From contig NZ_CP122539.1 of NCBI RefSeq assembly GCF_029853675.1, forward strand, positions 605,001-669,000: a DNA stretch of 64,000 bases, read 5' to 3'. The position numbers and the translations under genes are program-made. Shown one piece after another: positions 34,142-43,754 of this stretch. This stretch comes from Tenacibaculum tangerinum. GTDB lineage: Bacteria > Bacteroidota > Bacteroidia > Flavobacteriales > Flavobacteriaceae. Under the pieces are notes generated by a model, which saw only the letters and a program-made list of their open reading frames with translations, was not told the DNA's origin and ran no database searches. Every line of letters starts with the position of its first letter. The stretch's first letter is position 1.

Positions 34142-35164
34142 TTAACACGAATTTCGTATAACTAGTTCGGTGTCGATGACGATTTTTTTATGGGTAAAGG
34201 GTTTGTTACTTTTTTTGCTTAATATTTCTTCAAACAAAATTTCAATAGATTTTTTCCCCATTTGATAGGCGTTTTGATCGATTGATGATAAGGAAGGAGT
34301 AATAACAGAAGCCATAAACCAATTACTAAACCCAAATAGGGCTATTTGTTCTGGTATCTTTATACCTTTTTCATTAAAATAATTAATCGCACCAATTGCC
34401 ATTAAATCATTAACAGTAAATATAGCATCTACATTGTCTCCATGGTCAAGAAGTATTTGTTTAGCAGATGAATAACCATCTGAAAAATCAGAATTATTAT
34501 CGCATAAATAAACTAGGGAAGGGTCAAAAGTGATGCCGTGGTCTTCTAGTGCTTTTTTATACCCCAAAAACCTGTCAATGGAATTCTGGGGATTAAGATC
34601 ACCTCTAAAGTGGGCGATACGTTTGTACCCTTTACTTATTAAATAAGAAACGGCTTCGTAGGCGGCCTTCTTGTCATCTATAAATACTTTGGAGCAATTT
34701 ACTAATTTGGCAATTTTATCGAACAGAACAAGAGGAATGTCGTAATCGATTATTTTTTGCAAGTGTTTAAAATCATTTGTTTTATTAGATAAAGAAATTA
34801 AGATACCATCAACCCCCTTGTTTAATAATAAATCTACTTGCTTTTTTTCGTTACAATATTCTTCATTCGATTGCATGACAATAACCATGTAGTTTCTTTG
34901 TTCAGCTTCTTTAAAAATTGCATCAAGTACGCTTGAAAAAAAATAATGAATCATTGTTGGAATAATAACGCCTATGATTTTAGATTCCTTGCTACGAAGA
35001 CCCAAAGCAAATGAATTAGGCTCATAATTCAATTCTCTTGCTAAATCTTGAACACTTTTTTTTGTTTCATCACTAACATCGGGGTAATTTTTTAAAGCCT
35101 TGGAAACGGTAGCAGTAGATAAACCAAGTTGTTTTGCTAAATCTTTTAAAGTAATATGTTTCAT
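34142..35164 (-). CDS. LacI/PurR-family transcriptional regulator
   Basis: The 340-residue regulator starts with a LacI HTH (about 2-50: TLKDLAKQLGLSTATVSKAL and the hinge region YEPNSFALGLRS) followed by a periplasmic-binding-protein-like sensor domain (about 60-335: IGVIIPTMIHYFFSSVLD, FTVNDLMAIGA, IALFGFSNW). It diverges from susC, with a palindrome between them at 35318-35331 and a similar one at 49390. It most likely represses the sugar locus until a sugar or sugar phosphate binds. The ligand is unknown; trehalose, sucrose or maltose products are candidates. Confidence 0.92.
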   Translation of the reverse strand: MKHITLKDLAKQLGLSTATVSKALKNYPDVSDETKKSVQDLARELNYEPNSFALGLRSKESKIIGVIIPTMIHYFFSSVLDAIFKEAEQRNYMVIVMQSNEEYCNEKKQVDLLLNKGVDGILISLSNKTNDFKHLQKIIDYDIPLVLFDKIAKLVNCSKVFIDDKKAAYEAVSYLISKGYKRIAHFRGDLNPQNSIDRFLGYKKALEDHGITFDPSLVYLCDNNSDFSDGYSSAKQILLDHGDNVDAIFTVNDLMAIGAINYFNEKGIKIPEQIALFGFSNWFMASVITPSLSSIDQNAYQMGKKSIEILFEEILSKKSNKPFTHKKIVIDTELVIRNSC

Positions 35165-35317
35165 ATCGAGGGATTTTTGAACAAATAAGTTACAAATAAA
35201 ATTCTTAAAAACAAATTATCATAACTTACTTTAAAAATAATAATATTGGTTAAATTTTTCACAAATTTATGAGTATTATATAAAAAAGCTAACTAACTTT
35301 TGTTGATATATCAAAAT

Positions 35318-35331
35318 CGAAAACGTTTTCG
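35318..35331. promoter_or_regulatory. LacI-type operator before susC
   Basis: CGAAAACGTTTTCG is a perfect 14-bp palindrome with the central CG of LacI/PurR operators. It lies between the divergent LacI gene and susC. A near copy is at 49390-49403. Confidence 0.75.
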
Positions 35332-35486
35332 GCTCGTTTTTAAATGTTTTTTTTAAAATTTTATACAATGGAAGAACTTAATAAACATCTTTGTTATTAT
35401 CGTTTGGCGGATTAGTTTAAATCAGAAGACAGATTAAAAATCCAACAGACATTAAAAAACACACTAGTAAACAATTTATTTTAATT

Positions 35487-38400
35487 ATGAAAAGCAAATT
35501 ACTTAAAACATTTTTCCTACCGTTTATTCTTTTACTCGGAAATTATGTTTATGCACAAACTGTTACAGGAACAGTTTCTGATGCTTTAGAACCTTTACCA
35601 GGAGTTAACATTTTGGTAAAAGGGAAAACTGTTGGAACTGCAACTGATTTTGATGGTAAGTTTGAGATACAAGCTAATAAGGGTGACATTTTGGTGTTCT
35701 CTTTTATTGGCTATCAAACTCAAGAAGTTGTTGTGTCAGATACAACAATGAATGTAACTCTTCTAGAAGATACAGATAAACTTGATGAAGTTGTTATTGT
35801 TGGGTATGGATCTGTAAAAAAACAAGATGCTACGGGAGCTGTAGATGTTGTAAGTACAGAAGATTTTAATAAAGGTGTTGTTACATCACCAGAGCAATTG
35901 TTACAGGGACGATCTGCCGGTGTACAAGTAACGACTTCTAGTGGCGAACCAGGAGCTGGTGCTACCATACGTATTAGGGGTTCGTCTTCCGTAAGGTCAG
36001 GAAATGATCCTTTATACGTTATCGATGGGGTACCCTTTAATAATAGTAGCAATGCACCAGGTTCAAATACCGGTACAATTTCTGGATCTTCCAGTGCTAA
36101 AAACCCATTAAACTTTATCAACTCCAACGATATTGAGTCTATCTCAATTCTTAAGGATGCCTCGGCAACAGCTATTTACGGGGCAAGAGCGGCAAATGGA
36201 GTAGTTATAATTACCACGAAATCTGGTAAAAGAGGTGAAGGAAAACTTAATTATTCGATTACTACTACCTCTTCTCGTGTAGCCAATTCTTACGATCTTT
36301 TAAATGCCAATCAGTTTGCAGCAGCGAATCCCAGTGCTGATGCTGGTGGTAGTGTAGATGCTTTTGATGCCATTAGCAAGACCGCATTAACTACAGAGCA
36401 TAATTTATCTTATTCTGGTGGTTCTGAGAAGGGCAAGTACAGAGTATCTTTAGGTGCGCTGAACCAAGAGGGTGTAATAAAAAACACTGGAATGGACAAA
36501 TACACCTTAAATACCAACATTTCGCAAAAGTTTTTTGAAGATATAGTAGAGGTTTCTGTCAGCTTAACAGCTTCTCAAATAGAAAATGAAGCCACTGCAC
36601 TTTCAGAATCTATTGGTGCCGAAGGCGATATAATGATGTCTGCTTTAAAATGGAATCCTACGCAATCTTTTTATGCGGCAGATGGGTCTTTTGTACAACC
36701 TTCTGCGAATCAAAGAAATCCATTAGCGTTTTTAAACTATTTTAATGACAATACCAAAACAACCAAGCTTTTTGGAAATGTGAAGGCAAATATCAAACTT
36801 ACCGACGATTTAAAGTATGAGTTTACTTATGGTTTTGACAAAACCAATGCTTACAGAGGTATTGCAGCCTCAAGTGCTTTTAATACGCAGGAAACGTTAG
36901 GTAGAGGTTATGCAAATGTTCAGAACTCAAGATTTAATAACATACTGATAACCAATACATTATCATTCAAAAAAGATGTTTCAGAAAATGTAAACATCGA
37001 TGCTGTTATCGGGCATAGTTATGAAGATTACCAAGGTAGTGGAGAAAATATTACTTTTAGGGATTTTTCAAAAGAAGATCAACAAGGCTATTTAGATAAT
37101 ATTTTTGCTGCTCAAACTATTGAAAGAAATGACTATTCTTCTTTCGGGTATAGCATAGACAGAAATCAAATTGTTAATGTTGGTTTTCTGCCAGTTTCAT
37201 TGCAATCTTATTTTGCACGAAGTATCGTTAATATAAGCAATAAATATATTTTAACGGCTACTGTAAGAGCAGATGGGTCAAGTCGATTTGGATCAGATAA
37301 CAAATATGGGTATTTCCCATCCTTTGCGGCAGCTTGGAAAATTCATGAGGAAGGTTTCTTGCCTGAAACAATTAATGAGTTAAAGTTTAGAGCAGGATGG
37401 GGACAAACTGGAAATCAAGAGTTTAGTGCTGAAGCAGCTAGCGATATTTATGTTATTAAAGATACTGGCCAGCCATCAAGCCTTAATATAGGTAGTGCTG
37501 ATTTGAAATGGGAATCGACCACCCAGTTGAACTTTGGTTTCGATTTTGGATTATTCGATAGCAAATTATCTGGTAGTTTAGATTATTTTAACAAAAAGAC
37601 CAATGATTTATTATTCAGACTTCCTGTTGCACAGCCCGGTCCTGTAGGATCATTTAGCTGGTCTAATTTTGATGATGAAATTATCAACTCAGGTGTGGAG
37701 ATTGGCCTAAATTATAAGGCCTTTGATAAAGAAGATTTTTCTTTGGAAATTGGAGGAAACATTTCTTTCTTAAAAAATGAGATAAATGGGAAAGAAGCAT
37801 TTGCGAGATTTGGAACGTCTACGGGATCCGCAAGTGGTCAAGGCCTGTCTGGCGATAGTTTACAGTTATTATATGATGGACAGCCATTATATGCCTTCTA
37901 TTTACCTGTTTTTGAAGGATTCGATTCTAGTGGCAATGCTGTGTATGCAGATACAAACGGTGATGGTGTTGTCAATACCGACTTTGACCAACCAGGAGGG
38001 GATAGTGACAGAGCTTTTGTAGGGGATCCAAATCCTGATATTAATGTTGGATTATATATTAGAGGTAATTATAAAAATTGGGATTTCACCGTTAATGGTT
38101 ACGGGGCTTATGGTCATCAAATTTACAATAACACAGCAAACGCATTATTCAATGCCAATGCGCTTTATACTAGAGGTGAAAATGTAATAACCAGTGTTGT
38201 AGATAATGGTGAAGATCCAGGATCAAGCCTAAAAGTATCTACTCGCTTTTTGGAATCGGGTGACTTTTTTAGACTGTCGAATTTGAGCATAGGTTATTCA
38301 TTCGATACCGAAAACTTAGGTAAGGTAGGTAACTATTTAAAAGGTATGCGCTTAGCTTTAACGGGTCAGAATTTATTCATCATTACACAGTATAGTGGGT

Positions 38401-38516
38401 TTGATCCAGAGGTAAATACAAACAAACAAGTAGATGGTGTACCTTCTTTTGGAATTGAATATTCTGGTTATCCAAGATCACGTTCATTATCATTAGGTTT
38501 AAATTTAAATTTCTAA
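35487..38516 (+). CDS. susC: SusC/RagA-type TonB-dependent receptor
   Basis: A 1009-residue outer-membrane receptor. It has a signal peptide (FILLLGNYVYAQ), a CarboxypepD_reg-like domain (about 24-100), a TonB-box-like DEVVIVGYGSVKK, a plug domain (about 115-235: IRIRGSSSVRSGNDPLYVIDG, shown in part) and a beta-barrel ending in an aromatic (LSLGLNLNF). It imports bound oligosaccharides with energy from TonB. susD follows 10 nt later. A LacI-type palindrome lies about 155 bp upstream. The sugar is inferred from the locus, not from this sequence. Confidence 0.93.
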   Translation: MKSKLLKTFFLPFILLLGNYVYAQTVTGTVSDALEPLPGVNILVKGKTVGTATDFDGKFEIQANKGDILVFSFIGYQTQEVVVSDTTMNVTLLEDTDKLDEVVIVGYGSVKKQDATGAVDVVSTEDFNKGVVTSPEQLLQGRSAGVQVTTSSGEPGAGATIRIRGSSSVRSGNDPLYVIDGVPFNNSSNAPGSNTGTISGSSSAKNPLNFINSNDIESISILKDASATAIYGARAANGVVIITTKSGKRGEGKLNYSITTTSSRVANSYDLLNANQFAAANPSADAGGSVDAFDAISKTALTTEHNLSYSGGSEKGKYRVSLGALNQEGVIKNTGMDKYTLNTNISQKFFEDIVEVSVSLTASQIENEATALSESIGAEGDIMMSALKWNPTQSFYAADGSFVQPSANQRNPLAFLNYFNDNTKTTKLFGNVKANIKLTDDLKYEFTYGFDKTNAYRGIAASSAFNTQETLGRGYANVQNSRFNNILITNTLSFKKDVSENVNIDAVIGHSYEDYQGSGENITFRDFSKEDQQGYLDNIFAAQTIERNDYSSFGYSIDRNQIVNVGFLPVSLQSYFARSIVNISNKYILTATVRADGSSRFGSDNKYGYFPSFAAAWKIHEEGFLPETINELKFRAGWGQTGNQEFSAEAASDIYVIKDTGQPSSLNIGSADLKWESTTQLNFGFDFGLFDSKLSGSLDYFNKKTNDLLFRLPVAQPGPVGSFSWSNFDDEIINSGVEIGLNYKAFDKEDFSLEIGGNISFLKNEINGKEAFARFGTSTGSASGQGLSGDSLQLLYDGQPLYAFYLPVFEGFDSSGNAVYADTNGDGVVNTDFDQPGGDSDRAFVGDPNPDINVGLYIRGNYKNWDFTVNGYGAYGHQIYNNTANALFNANALYTRGENVITSVVDNGEDPGSSLKVSTRFLESGDFFRLSNLSIGYSFDTENLGKVGNYLKGMRLALTGQNLFIITQYSGFDPEVNTNKQVDGVPSFGIEYSGYPRSRSLSLGLNLNF

Positions 38517-38526
38517 CAAAAGAATC

Positions 38527-40038
38527 ATGAAAAAATATTTAATTTTTACAATTAGTACATTTTTTATCTTCTCGTGTACTGATTTAGATAAGGAGTTAGA
38601 TGGACTTTTAGACAAAAGTGGTCTAACTAAACAAGAAATCGTTACAGGACAATTGGTGAATGCTTACAGCCAGTTGCGCTCATTTCAACATCAGGAGTTT
38701 CAATATGTATTACAACAGCACCCTACAGATGAAATGGCGGGTCCTACCAGAGGTGCCGATTGGGACGATGGTGGTGCATGGAGAGCACTTCACCTGCATC
38801 AGTGGAACTCATCTCATCCAAGGATTTCTGGTGCTTGGGATCAGATTTTAGGTGGCTTGTTTTCAGCAATTGATGCTCTCAACAATGAGCCCAATGATGA
38901 AGAAAGAGCCATGGCTACATTCTATTCTAGTTTCTATATATTTACAGCAACAGATTTATGGGGCCAAGTACCAAACAGAGAGATTGGCACAAGCTATGGA
39001 GACTTCCCAACGGTTTTAAAGCGCACAGAAGCTATAGATATAGCTATTTCGCAATTAGAAGCTGTTTATGACAATTTACCTAGCGGTTCGGCTAGTAATA
39101 GTGTTAATAAATATGTAGCAGCAACGTTATTAGCTAAAATGTATTTAAATCGCGCCGTGTATAAAGCTACTGATGAAGATGGTACGCCACAAACAGGACC
39201 ATTTGCTTTTGATAATGCAGACATGCAAAAAGTAGTTGATTATTGTGATACTGTTTTATCTGGTCCGTTTTCATTACAAGCCAATTACTTTGATGCTTTT
39301 GCACCAAACAACACAGATATAGGTACAGAAATTATTTTTGCCTCTGAAAACGATAACAAAACTGGTGGTGAGCTGGCTAGATTCTATTTCATGACACTGC
39401 ATTACAATAATAATCCGGGTGGATGGAATGGTTTTGTAGCACTAACTGATTTATATGATAAATTTGATGACAGCGATCCTCGTATTGGAGGAGATTATGA
39501 TGGTTTAACAGACGTATCAGGTTTGAAAACAGGATTTTTGGTTGGCCAGCAGTATGATGAAGCGGGTAATGAAATCGAAGACAGAGCTGGTCAGCCTTTG
39601 GCTTTTACAAAAGAGTTTTCTTTGGCCAACTCAACAGAAGAAAAAGGTATGAGAGTTATCAAGTATATGCCTGATTATGCTAACTTAAATAGGCCAGCCA
39701 ATGACTTTGTAATTTTTAGATTGGCAGATGTTTATTTAATGAAAGCAGAAGCCATGACAAGAATGGGAGGAGATGCTTCAGGACCGCTAAATGTATTAAG
39801 AACAGCCAGAGGTGTTGAAAGCGTTTATACAGGAGCTACTTTAGATGATATTTTAGATGAACGTGCTAGGGAATTGTATTGGGAAGGTTGGAGAAGACAG
39901 GATCAAATTCGTTTTAGTACCTTCTTAGATCCTGTTCAGGAAAAGCCTGAATCTACAGATAGAACAAAGATTATATATCCAATTCCTGCAAAAGCATTGA
40001 GTACAAACCCTAATTTAACGCAAAATCCAGGATATTAA
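38527..40038 (+). CDS. susD: SusD/RagB-type surface glycan-binding lipoprotein
   Basis: A 503-residue lipoprotein with lipobox IFSCTD (Cys near residue 17). It follows the SusD/RagB layout: helical TPR-like N-terminal half (SQLRSFQHQEFQY), then VNKYVAATLLAKMYLNRAV and a C-terminal RagB region with VIFRLADVYLMKAEA, LDDILDERARELYWEG and RRQDQIRF. It captures sugars at the cell surface and lids the SusC barrel. A terminator at 40082 closes the pair. No SusE/SusF-like gene follows; two FG-GAP/UnbV proteins are next. Confidence 0.93.
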   Translation: MKKYLIFTISTFFIFSCTDLDKELDGLLDKSGLTKQEIVTGQLVNAYSQLRSFQHQEFQYVLQQHPTDEMAGPTRGADWDDGGAWRALHLHQWNSSHPRISGAWDQILGGLFSAIDALNNEPNDEERAMATFYSSFYIFTATDLWGQVPNREIGTSYGDFPTVLKRTEAIDIAISQLEAVYDNLPSGSASNSVNKYVAATLLAKMYLNRAVYKATDEDGTPQTGPFAFDNADMQKVVDYCDTVLSGPFSLQANYFDAFAPNNTDIGTEIIFASENDNKTGGELARFYFMTLHYNNNPGGWNGFVALTDLYDKFDDSDPRIGGDYDGLTDVSGLKTGFLVGQQYDEAGNEIEDRAGQPLAFTKEFSLANSTEEKGMRVIKYMPDYANLNRPANDFVIFRLADVYLMKAEAMTRMGGDASGPLNVLRTARGVESVYTGATLDDILDERARELYWEGWRRQDQIRFSTFLDPVQEKPESTDRTKIIYPIPAKALSTNPNLTQNPGY

Positions 40039-40081
40039 ATATTTGAATTAATTATTGATTGGTAGTTTTTAAAAGAGGATT

Positions 40082-40108
40082 CCTCGACGTTTTGCGTCGG
40101 GGTTTCTA
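40082..40108 (+). terminator. Terminator after susD
   Basis: CCTCGACG (40082-40089) / CGTCGGGG (40095-40102) with one G-U pair and a 5-nt loop, then TTTCTATT. It would end or reduce transcription between susCD and the genes from 40431. Confidence 0.7.
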
Positions 40109-40430
40109 TTGAAAATATCATTTGAATCTAAATAAGAAAATTCAGGTTTTTGGTTTGATAAAACCGAAATGAAAAGAGCGAAACACCTCGATGGCTCTGC
40201 CTCGAGGATTGCTCGTTTCAAGAAACTCTTTATTTTAAAACGAAAAAGAGAGATAAAAAATTCTCGTTTTTTAAAATTATTGATTAAATTTAAGATGATA
40301 ATAAACTACTCTGATACAAGCATACTGGGTATTCAGAAAAAATATTTAAAAATTTCAATGTAATTATCTGTAAATCAAATCTTTGATTATCTTCTTGAAA
40401 TTAGAAACAACTTAGAGCCCTTTTATTATT
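40109..40430. other. Intergenic region before the FG-GAP/UnbV genes
   Basis: 322 bp holding the partial dispersed-repeat copy C (40301-40360) and a GC-richer patch around 40187-40205 with CCTCGATGG and CCTCGAGG. A 64-codon open frame over it is Lys/Arg-rich and runs through the repeat, so I do not take it as a gene. No LacI-type palindrome is seen here. Confidence 0.5.
40301..40360 (-). repeat. Dispersed repeat, copy C (partial)
   Basis: On the minus strand it carries AAATTTTTAAATATTTTTTCTG and then AATACCCAGTATGCTTG (first part shown only to mark it), matching the hairpin half of copies A, B and D. The GATAGCC half is not recognisable. It lies 70 bp before the first UnbV gene. Confidence 0.65.
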
Positions 40431-43400
40431 ATGGAATTAAAAAATCCCTTTATATACCTTATTATAGCACTATCTATATTTTCCTGTACTAATTCTGTTT
40501 CAGTTAAAGAAAAGAACAAGCTCTTTACAAAATTAGACGAAAGTCAAACGGGTATTAACTTCAACAATGCCATAGAAAATCAAAAAGAGTTAAACATTTT
40601 TACCTATCGTAATTTTTATAACGGTGGAGGGGTAGCAATAGGAGATATTAATAATGATAGCTTGCCAGATATATTCTTTACAGCCAATCAAGGCCCTAAT
40701 AAATTATATCTTAATAAAGGGAATTTTGAATTTGAAGATATTTCTAAAAAAGCAAATATAGGGGGTAAAAATCTATGGTCAACAGGTGTAGTACTAGTAG
40801 ATATTAATAATGACGGCTTGTTAGATATTTATGTGTGTAATGCTGGGAACGTTAAAGGAGACAATCTAAAGAATGAGCTTTTTATAAATAATGGCGACCT
40901 AACGTTTACTGAAAAGGCAGCTGCATACAATTTAGCTGAAAATGGTTTAACAACTCATGCCGCCTTTTTTGATTATGATAAAGACGGTGATTTGGATGTT
41001 TACATCCTCAACAATAGTTTCATCCCCGTAAGCTCGTTAAACTATGCTAACAAAAGGGAGCTTCGAGCTAAAGATTGGGATGTGCCAAATTTACTGAAGG
41101 GAGGAGGCGATAAGTTACTGCGTAACGATAATGGAAAATTTGTTGACGTAAGTGAAGAAGCAGGAATTTTTGGTAGTTTAATTGGTTTTGGATTGGGGGT
41201 AACAGTAGGTGATATTAATAACGATAGTTACCTAGATATTTATGTTTCAAATGATTTTTATGAGCATGATTATTTATATATAAATAACCAAGATGGAACC
41301 TTTAAAGAGTCAATAAAAGATTGGACAGCACACATTAGCCAATCCTCAATGGGAGCCGATATGGCAGACATCAATAATGATGGAAATCCAGATGTGTTCG
41401 TAACAGATATGTTGCCTGAGCACAATAAAAGGGTTAAAGAAACTACCCAATTTGAAACTTATGATGTGTATCAAAGAAAGCTAGGGTTAGACTTTGACCA
41501 TCAGTACATGCAAAATAGTTTACAGCTAAATCTAGGAGATAATCACATGGCAGAAATAGCTAATTTTAGTGGTGTCGCTAAAACCGATTGGAGTTGGGGA
41601 GCACTCTTGTTCGATATGGACAACGACGGCTATAAAGATATCTATGTTTGCAATGGTATATACCATGATTTAACCAATCAAGACTTTATGACCTTTTTTG
41701 CAAATGATATTATCCAAAATATGGTATTAACAGGAAAAAAAGAGGAAGTTTCAAACATTATAAATAAAATGCCCAGCAACCCAATAACCAATTATGCATT
41801 TAAAAATTCGGGAAACTTAGCGTTTAGCAACGTGACCACATCATGGGGCTTTGATAAGCCAACCTTTTCAAATGGTGCAGCTTATGGTGATTTAGATAAT
41901 GATGGTGATTTAGATTTAGTTATTAATAATGTAAATCAACAAGCACTGGTTTACAGAAACAATGCTGAGACCCTAACCGAAAATAATTATATTAAAATCC
42001 AATTAAAAGGAAAATCGCCAAATAGCAATGCTATAGGAAGCAAAATAAAACTGTTCTCAAATAAAGAAATCATTCTTCAAGAAGTTATTCCTTCTAGAGG
42101 ATTTCAATCATCCGTTGATTATCTCCAAACTATTGGAATAGGGACGAAAAAAATAGACTCCATTCAGGTTATATGGCCAGATGATTCTTTTCAAACACTA
42201 ACAGGTATCCTTTCAGATAAGAAGTATATTTTTAAACAAGAAGACGCTTTACAAAAGTTAACAATTTCAAACAACAACAACAACACAATTTTTTCTGAGA
42301 TAGATACCAATTTAGAATCGCATAAAGAAAATCGTCATAACGATTTTAATTATGAAGGCTTAATACCGCAAATGATGTCTAAAGAAGGACCAACGATATC
42401 GGTTGCTGACGTTAATGGTGATGGGCTAGACGATGTTTTTATTGGAGGCGCAAAAGGACAGGAAAGCAAACTATTTTTTCAAACAAACTCTGGAGATTTT
42501 GTGATTTCAAAATCACAAGGGTTTGAAAAGGACAAAGACCTTGAAGATACTGCTTCGGCTTTTTTTGATGCTGATAATGATGGTGATTTAGACCTTATGG
42601 TGGGAACAGGAGGAAATGAGACACAGGATGAAAAAAACTACAAAACTAGATTGTATCTTAATAATGGCAAAGGATATTTTAGTATTGCCAATAAGACTAT
42701 TCAGGCGACATTTCACAATGCATCAGTCATTACCCCCTGTGATTTTGATAACGATGGAGATATCGATGTTTTTGTAGGAAGTAGAAGTGTTCCAGCTATT
42801 TACGGCATTAATGCTAAACACCAATTATTGGAGAATGATGGCGAAGGCGGTTTTAAAGATGTTACCAAAAATAGAGCCTATGCTTTTAATAGCATAGGCA
42901 TGGTAACAGATGCAAGTTGGCATGATTTTGACGGTGATGGAAAAAAAGATTTGATTCTAACAGAAGACTGGGGAAGCCCACGAGTTTTTAAAAACAATAG
43001 CAAACAGTTAATCGAACTCAGTACTAATTTAAGTGAGTTTAAAGGGTGGTGGAATGCCGTAAAAGTTGTCGATGTTAATCATGATGGATTGCCTGATTTG
43101 ATTTTGGGTAATAATGGTTTGAATTTGCCCTATAAGCCTTCAAAGGAAAAACCAATAAAAGTATTTATTAACGATTTTGACAATAATGGTACCATCGAAC
43201 AAATTTTAACCGAAACCATTGATGGCAAGAATGTACCAATTATTACCAAACACGAACTCACCGCACAAATAGTTTCATTAAAAAAGAAAAACTTAAAATT
43301 TTCAGAATACGCTACAAAATCTATTGAAGAATTGTTTTCTGAAGAAATCATTGCGCAGTCTATTGTTAGGGAGGTTACTACTTCTCAATCAGTTGTCGCA

Positions 43401-43754
43401 TTAAATAATACATCAGGCGATTTTAAAATACTACCTCTACCCAATCAAGTACAGTTTTCAAGTGTAGAAGCTATTGCGGTATTAGATGCAAATAATGATT
43501 CGAATTTAGATTTAGTTTTAGGAGGCAACCAATACAACTTTAAACCCCAATATGCCAGATTAGACGCCAATTATGGCAGTTTATTGTTAGGTGACGGCAG
43601 CGGTATGTTCGATTGGGTAGCTTATGAAGACTCTGGTTTTTTTGTCAAAGGTGAAGTCAAAAATATTTCAATTATAAAAACAAAACAGGGCACGGGTTTA
43701 ATCGTTGGTATTAATAGTGAACAGCCAAGAATATTTAGAATAAACAATGAATAA
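40431..43754 (+). CDS. FG-GAP/VCBS repeat lipoprotein with ASPIC/UnbV domain (1)
   Basis: A 1107-residue surface-type lipoprotein (lipobox IFSCTN, Cys about 19). It has many Ca-binding FG-GAP repeats: DINNDSLPDIFF, DINNDGLLDIYV, DYDKDGDLDVYI, DMDNDGYKDIYV and DLDNDGDLDLVI in the first half, an ASPIC/UnbV domain (about 520-600; SRGFQSSVDYLQTIGIG, IQVIWPDD), and a second set (DVNGDGLDDVFI, DFDNDGDIDVFV, DFDGDGKKDLIL). The fold should be two beta-propellers around the UnbV domain. It overlaps its paralogue by 8 nt. In a SusCD locus it may bind or present ligand outside the cell; function is not established. Confidence 0.88.
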   Translation: MELKNPFIYLIIALSIFSCTNSVSVKEKNKLFTKLDESQTGINFNNAIENQKELNIFTYRNFYNGGGVAIGDINNDSLPDIFFTANQGPNKLYLNKGNFEFEDISKKANIGGKNLWSTGVVLVDINNDGLLDIYVCNAGNVKGDNLKNELFINNGDLTFTEKAAAYNLAENGLTTHAAFFDYDKDGDLDVYILNNSFIPVSSLNYANKRELRAKDWDVPNLLKGGGDKLLRNDNGKFVDVSEEAGIFGSLIGFGLGVTVGDINNDSYLDIYVSNDFYEHDYLYINNQDGTFKESIKDWTAHISQSSMGADMADINNDGNPDVFVTDMLPEHNKRVKETTQFETYDVYQRKLGLDFDHQYMQNSLQLNLGDNHMAEIANFSGVAKTDWSWGALLFDMDNDGYKDIYVCNGIYHDLTNQDFMTFFANDIIQNMVLTGKKEEVSNIINKMPSNPITNYAFKNSGNLAFSNVTTSWGFDKPTFSNGAAYGDLDNDGDLDLVINNVNQQALVYRNNAETLTENNYIKIQLKGKSPNSNAIGSKIKLFSNKEIILQEVIPSRGFQSSVDYLQTIGIGTKKIDSIQVIWPDDSFQTLTGILSDKKYIFKQEDALQKLTISNNNNNTIFSEIDTNLESHKENRHNDFNYEGLIPQMMSKEGPTISVADVNGDGLDDVFIGGAKGQESKLFFQTNSGDFVISKSQGFEKDKDLEDTASAFFDADNDGDLDLMVGTGGNETQDEKNYKTRLYLNNGKGYFSIANKTIQATFHNASVITPCDFDNDGDIDVFVGSRSVPAIYGINAKHQLLENDGEGGFKDVTKNRAYAFNSIGMVTDASWHDFDGDGKKDLILTEDWGSPRVFKNNSKQLIELSTNLSEFKGWWNAVKVVDVNHDGLPDLILGNNGLNLPYKPSKEKPIKVFINDFDNNGTIEQILTETIDGKNVPIITKHELTAQIVSLKKKNLKFSEYATKSIEELFSEEIIAQSIVREVTTSQSVVALNNTSGDFKILPLPNQVQFSSVEAIAVLDANNDSNLDLVLGGNQYNFKPQYARLDANYGSLLLGDGSGMFDWVAYEDSGFFVKGEVKNISIIKTKQGTGLIVGINSEQPRIFRINNE

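Noticed and set aside
40169..40363. 64-codon Lys/Arg-rich frame before the UnbV genes
   Set aside because: It passes through dispersed-repeat copy C and has no recognisable features.
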